From positions 1,297,644 to 1,361,643 of the forward strand of contig NC_002578.1 in NCBI RefSeq assembly GCF_000195915.1: DNA of 64,000 bases, in the 5' to 3' direction. The stretch's first letter is position 1. Each line of letters opens with the position of its first letter. The translations under genes were made by a program, and so were the position numbers. The notes beneath the pieces were generated by a model that saw only the letters and a list, made by a program, of their open reading frames with translations, did no database searches and had not been told where the DNA came from. Origin of the DNA: Thermoplasma acidophilum DSM 1728 (GTDB lineage Archaea; Thermoplasmatota; Thermoplasmata; Thermoplasmatales; Thermoplasmataceae). Below, in pieces: positions 63,621 to 64,000 of this stretch.

Positions 63621-64000
63621 ATGCAGATAGAAACCGAAGACCCGCATGAAACAATAAACAATTACAAATTGCGAATAGACGAGAGGATATCAAGGTTTTT
63701 CGACAGGAAAGAAGCCGAAACCAAAGATGATCTCTCTAGAAGGGTCATAAGGATGATAAGGGAGTACACCGAGGGAGGGGGCAAAAGGCTTAGGCCCATA
63801 TTCCTTGTCCTTGGCTACAGGCTCTTTGCCGATGAAAATAATGCAATATTCGATGCTTCGATATCCATAGAGCTTGCGCAGTCATATCTTCTCATACATG
63901 ATGACGTCATAGATGACAGCGATCTGAGGCGCGGGAAACCCAGCATGCATATAAGGCTGTGGAGATCGTTCTTCCCGGAATCAGAGAAGGGGAAGAAGAT
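63621..64000 (+). CDS. Polyprenyl (probably geranylgeranyl) diphosphate synthase, N-terminal part
   Basis: This is the first 126 codons of an isoprenyl diphosphate synthase. GGKRLRPIFLVL is the family start, and the first aspartate-rich motif is HDDVIDDSDLRRG (D-D-x2-D). Archaea need it to make C20 chains for ether lipids. It is cut by the window edge; the residues that set chain length are just before the first motif (SYLLIHDD), where no bulky aromatic is apparent at the fifth position upstream other than tyrosine. Confidence 0.9.
   Translation, partial: MQIETEDPHETINNYKLRIDERISRFFDRKEAETKDDLSRRVIRMIREYTEGGGKRLRPIFLVLGYRLFADENNAIFDASISIELAQSYLLIHDDVIDDSDLRRGKPSMHIRLWRSFFPESEKGKK

Overview
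The window is archaeal and almost certainly from Thermoplasma acidophilum or a very close relative. The reasons are the archaeal ribosomal, exosome, proteasome and thermosome genes, roughly 46% GC, TATA-driven leaderless genes, a 233-residue proteasome alpha subunit that I recognise as the crystallised T. acidophilum protein, and a mevalonate 3-kinase gene, an enzyme described from Thermoplasma. This assignment is from memory; no search was run.

Layout. (1) 1-5100: the start of a minus-strand regulator-like gene and a divergent crotonase-like gene, which seem to share one TATA box. A tight minus-strand operon follows, coding for a membrane-anchored cupredoxin, three membrane proteins of unknown function and a membrane polyferredoxin. 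This is the best candidate here for an undescribed redox system. (2) 5200-9600: an EF1A/SelB-like protein without GTPase motifs, an unknown helical protein, a Rossmann SDR, and the unit LSm - L37e - PurF. (3) 9560-26151, minus strand: one long S10/spc-type operon. It reads L3, L4, L23, L2, S19, L22, S3, L29, SUI1, Rpp29, S17, L14, L24, S4e, L5, S14, S8, L6, L32e, L19e, L18, S5, L30, L15, SecY, AdkA, DUF106 (YidC/EMC3-like), Cmk, Cbf5, Nop5. A hairpin-rich leader precedes L3. The last two genes overlap by 251 nt in different frames. (4) 26400-32750: a TIGR01777 SDR, a DedA protein, a site-2 protease, tRNA-Gln, Taw1 (wyosine synthesis) and the thermosome beta-type subunit. (5) 32775-39350: a thiamine-associated block with ThiE, a PurM/HypE-like protein, an APC permease coupled to a fused double ABC ATPase, ThiD and an HTH regulator. 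(6) 39351-40200: a gene-poor stretch with a possible decayed gene. (7) 40235-44075: a tRNA-binding OB protein, RfcL, L15e, tRNA-Ser and an MFS transporter. (8) 44208-51336: the proteasome/exosome superoperon psmA, SBDS (broken by a -1 frameshift in domain III), Rrp4, Rrp41, Rrp42, L37ae, RpoP, Pus10, L21e, RpoF, DUF655, KsgA. (9) 51269-55880: a stomatin-like protein, tRNA-Pro, two small unknown proteins, Sec61 beta, a heptose-kinase-like GHMP kinase, mevalonate 3-kinase and an unknown protein. (10) 56079-64000: a tandem universal stress protein converging on a kdpFABC operon, Elp3, a small membrane protein and the start of a polyprenyl diphosphate synthase.

Two start modes are visible. First genes of units often have a TATA-like box about 24-28 nt before the start codon and no ribosome binding site, so they look leaderless, and many use GTG or TTG. 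Genes inside operons have GGTGA/GGAGG-type sites 4-9 nt before the start. I used this rule to move many starts downstream of the longest open frame.

Functionally, most of the window is information processing: ribosome assembly, protein secretion, RNA decay, RNA modification and proteolysis. Islands for thiamine, isoprenoid precursors, potassium uptake and a novel-looking membrane electron-transfer module are set between these blocks.
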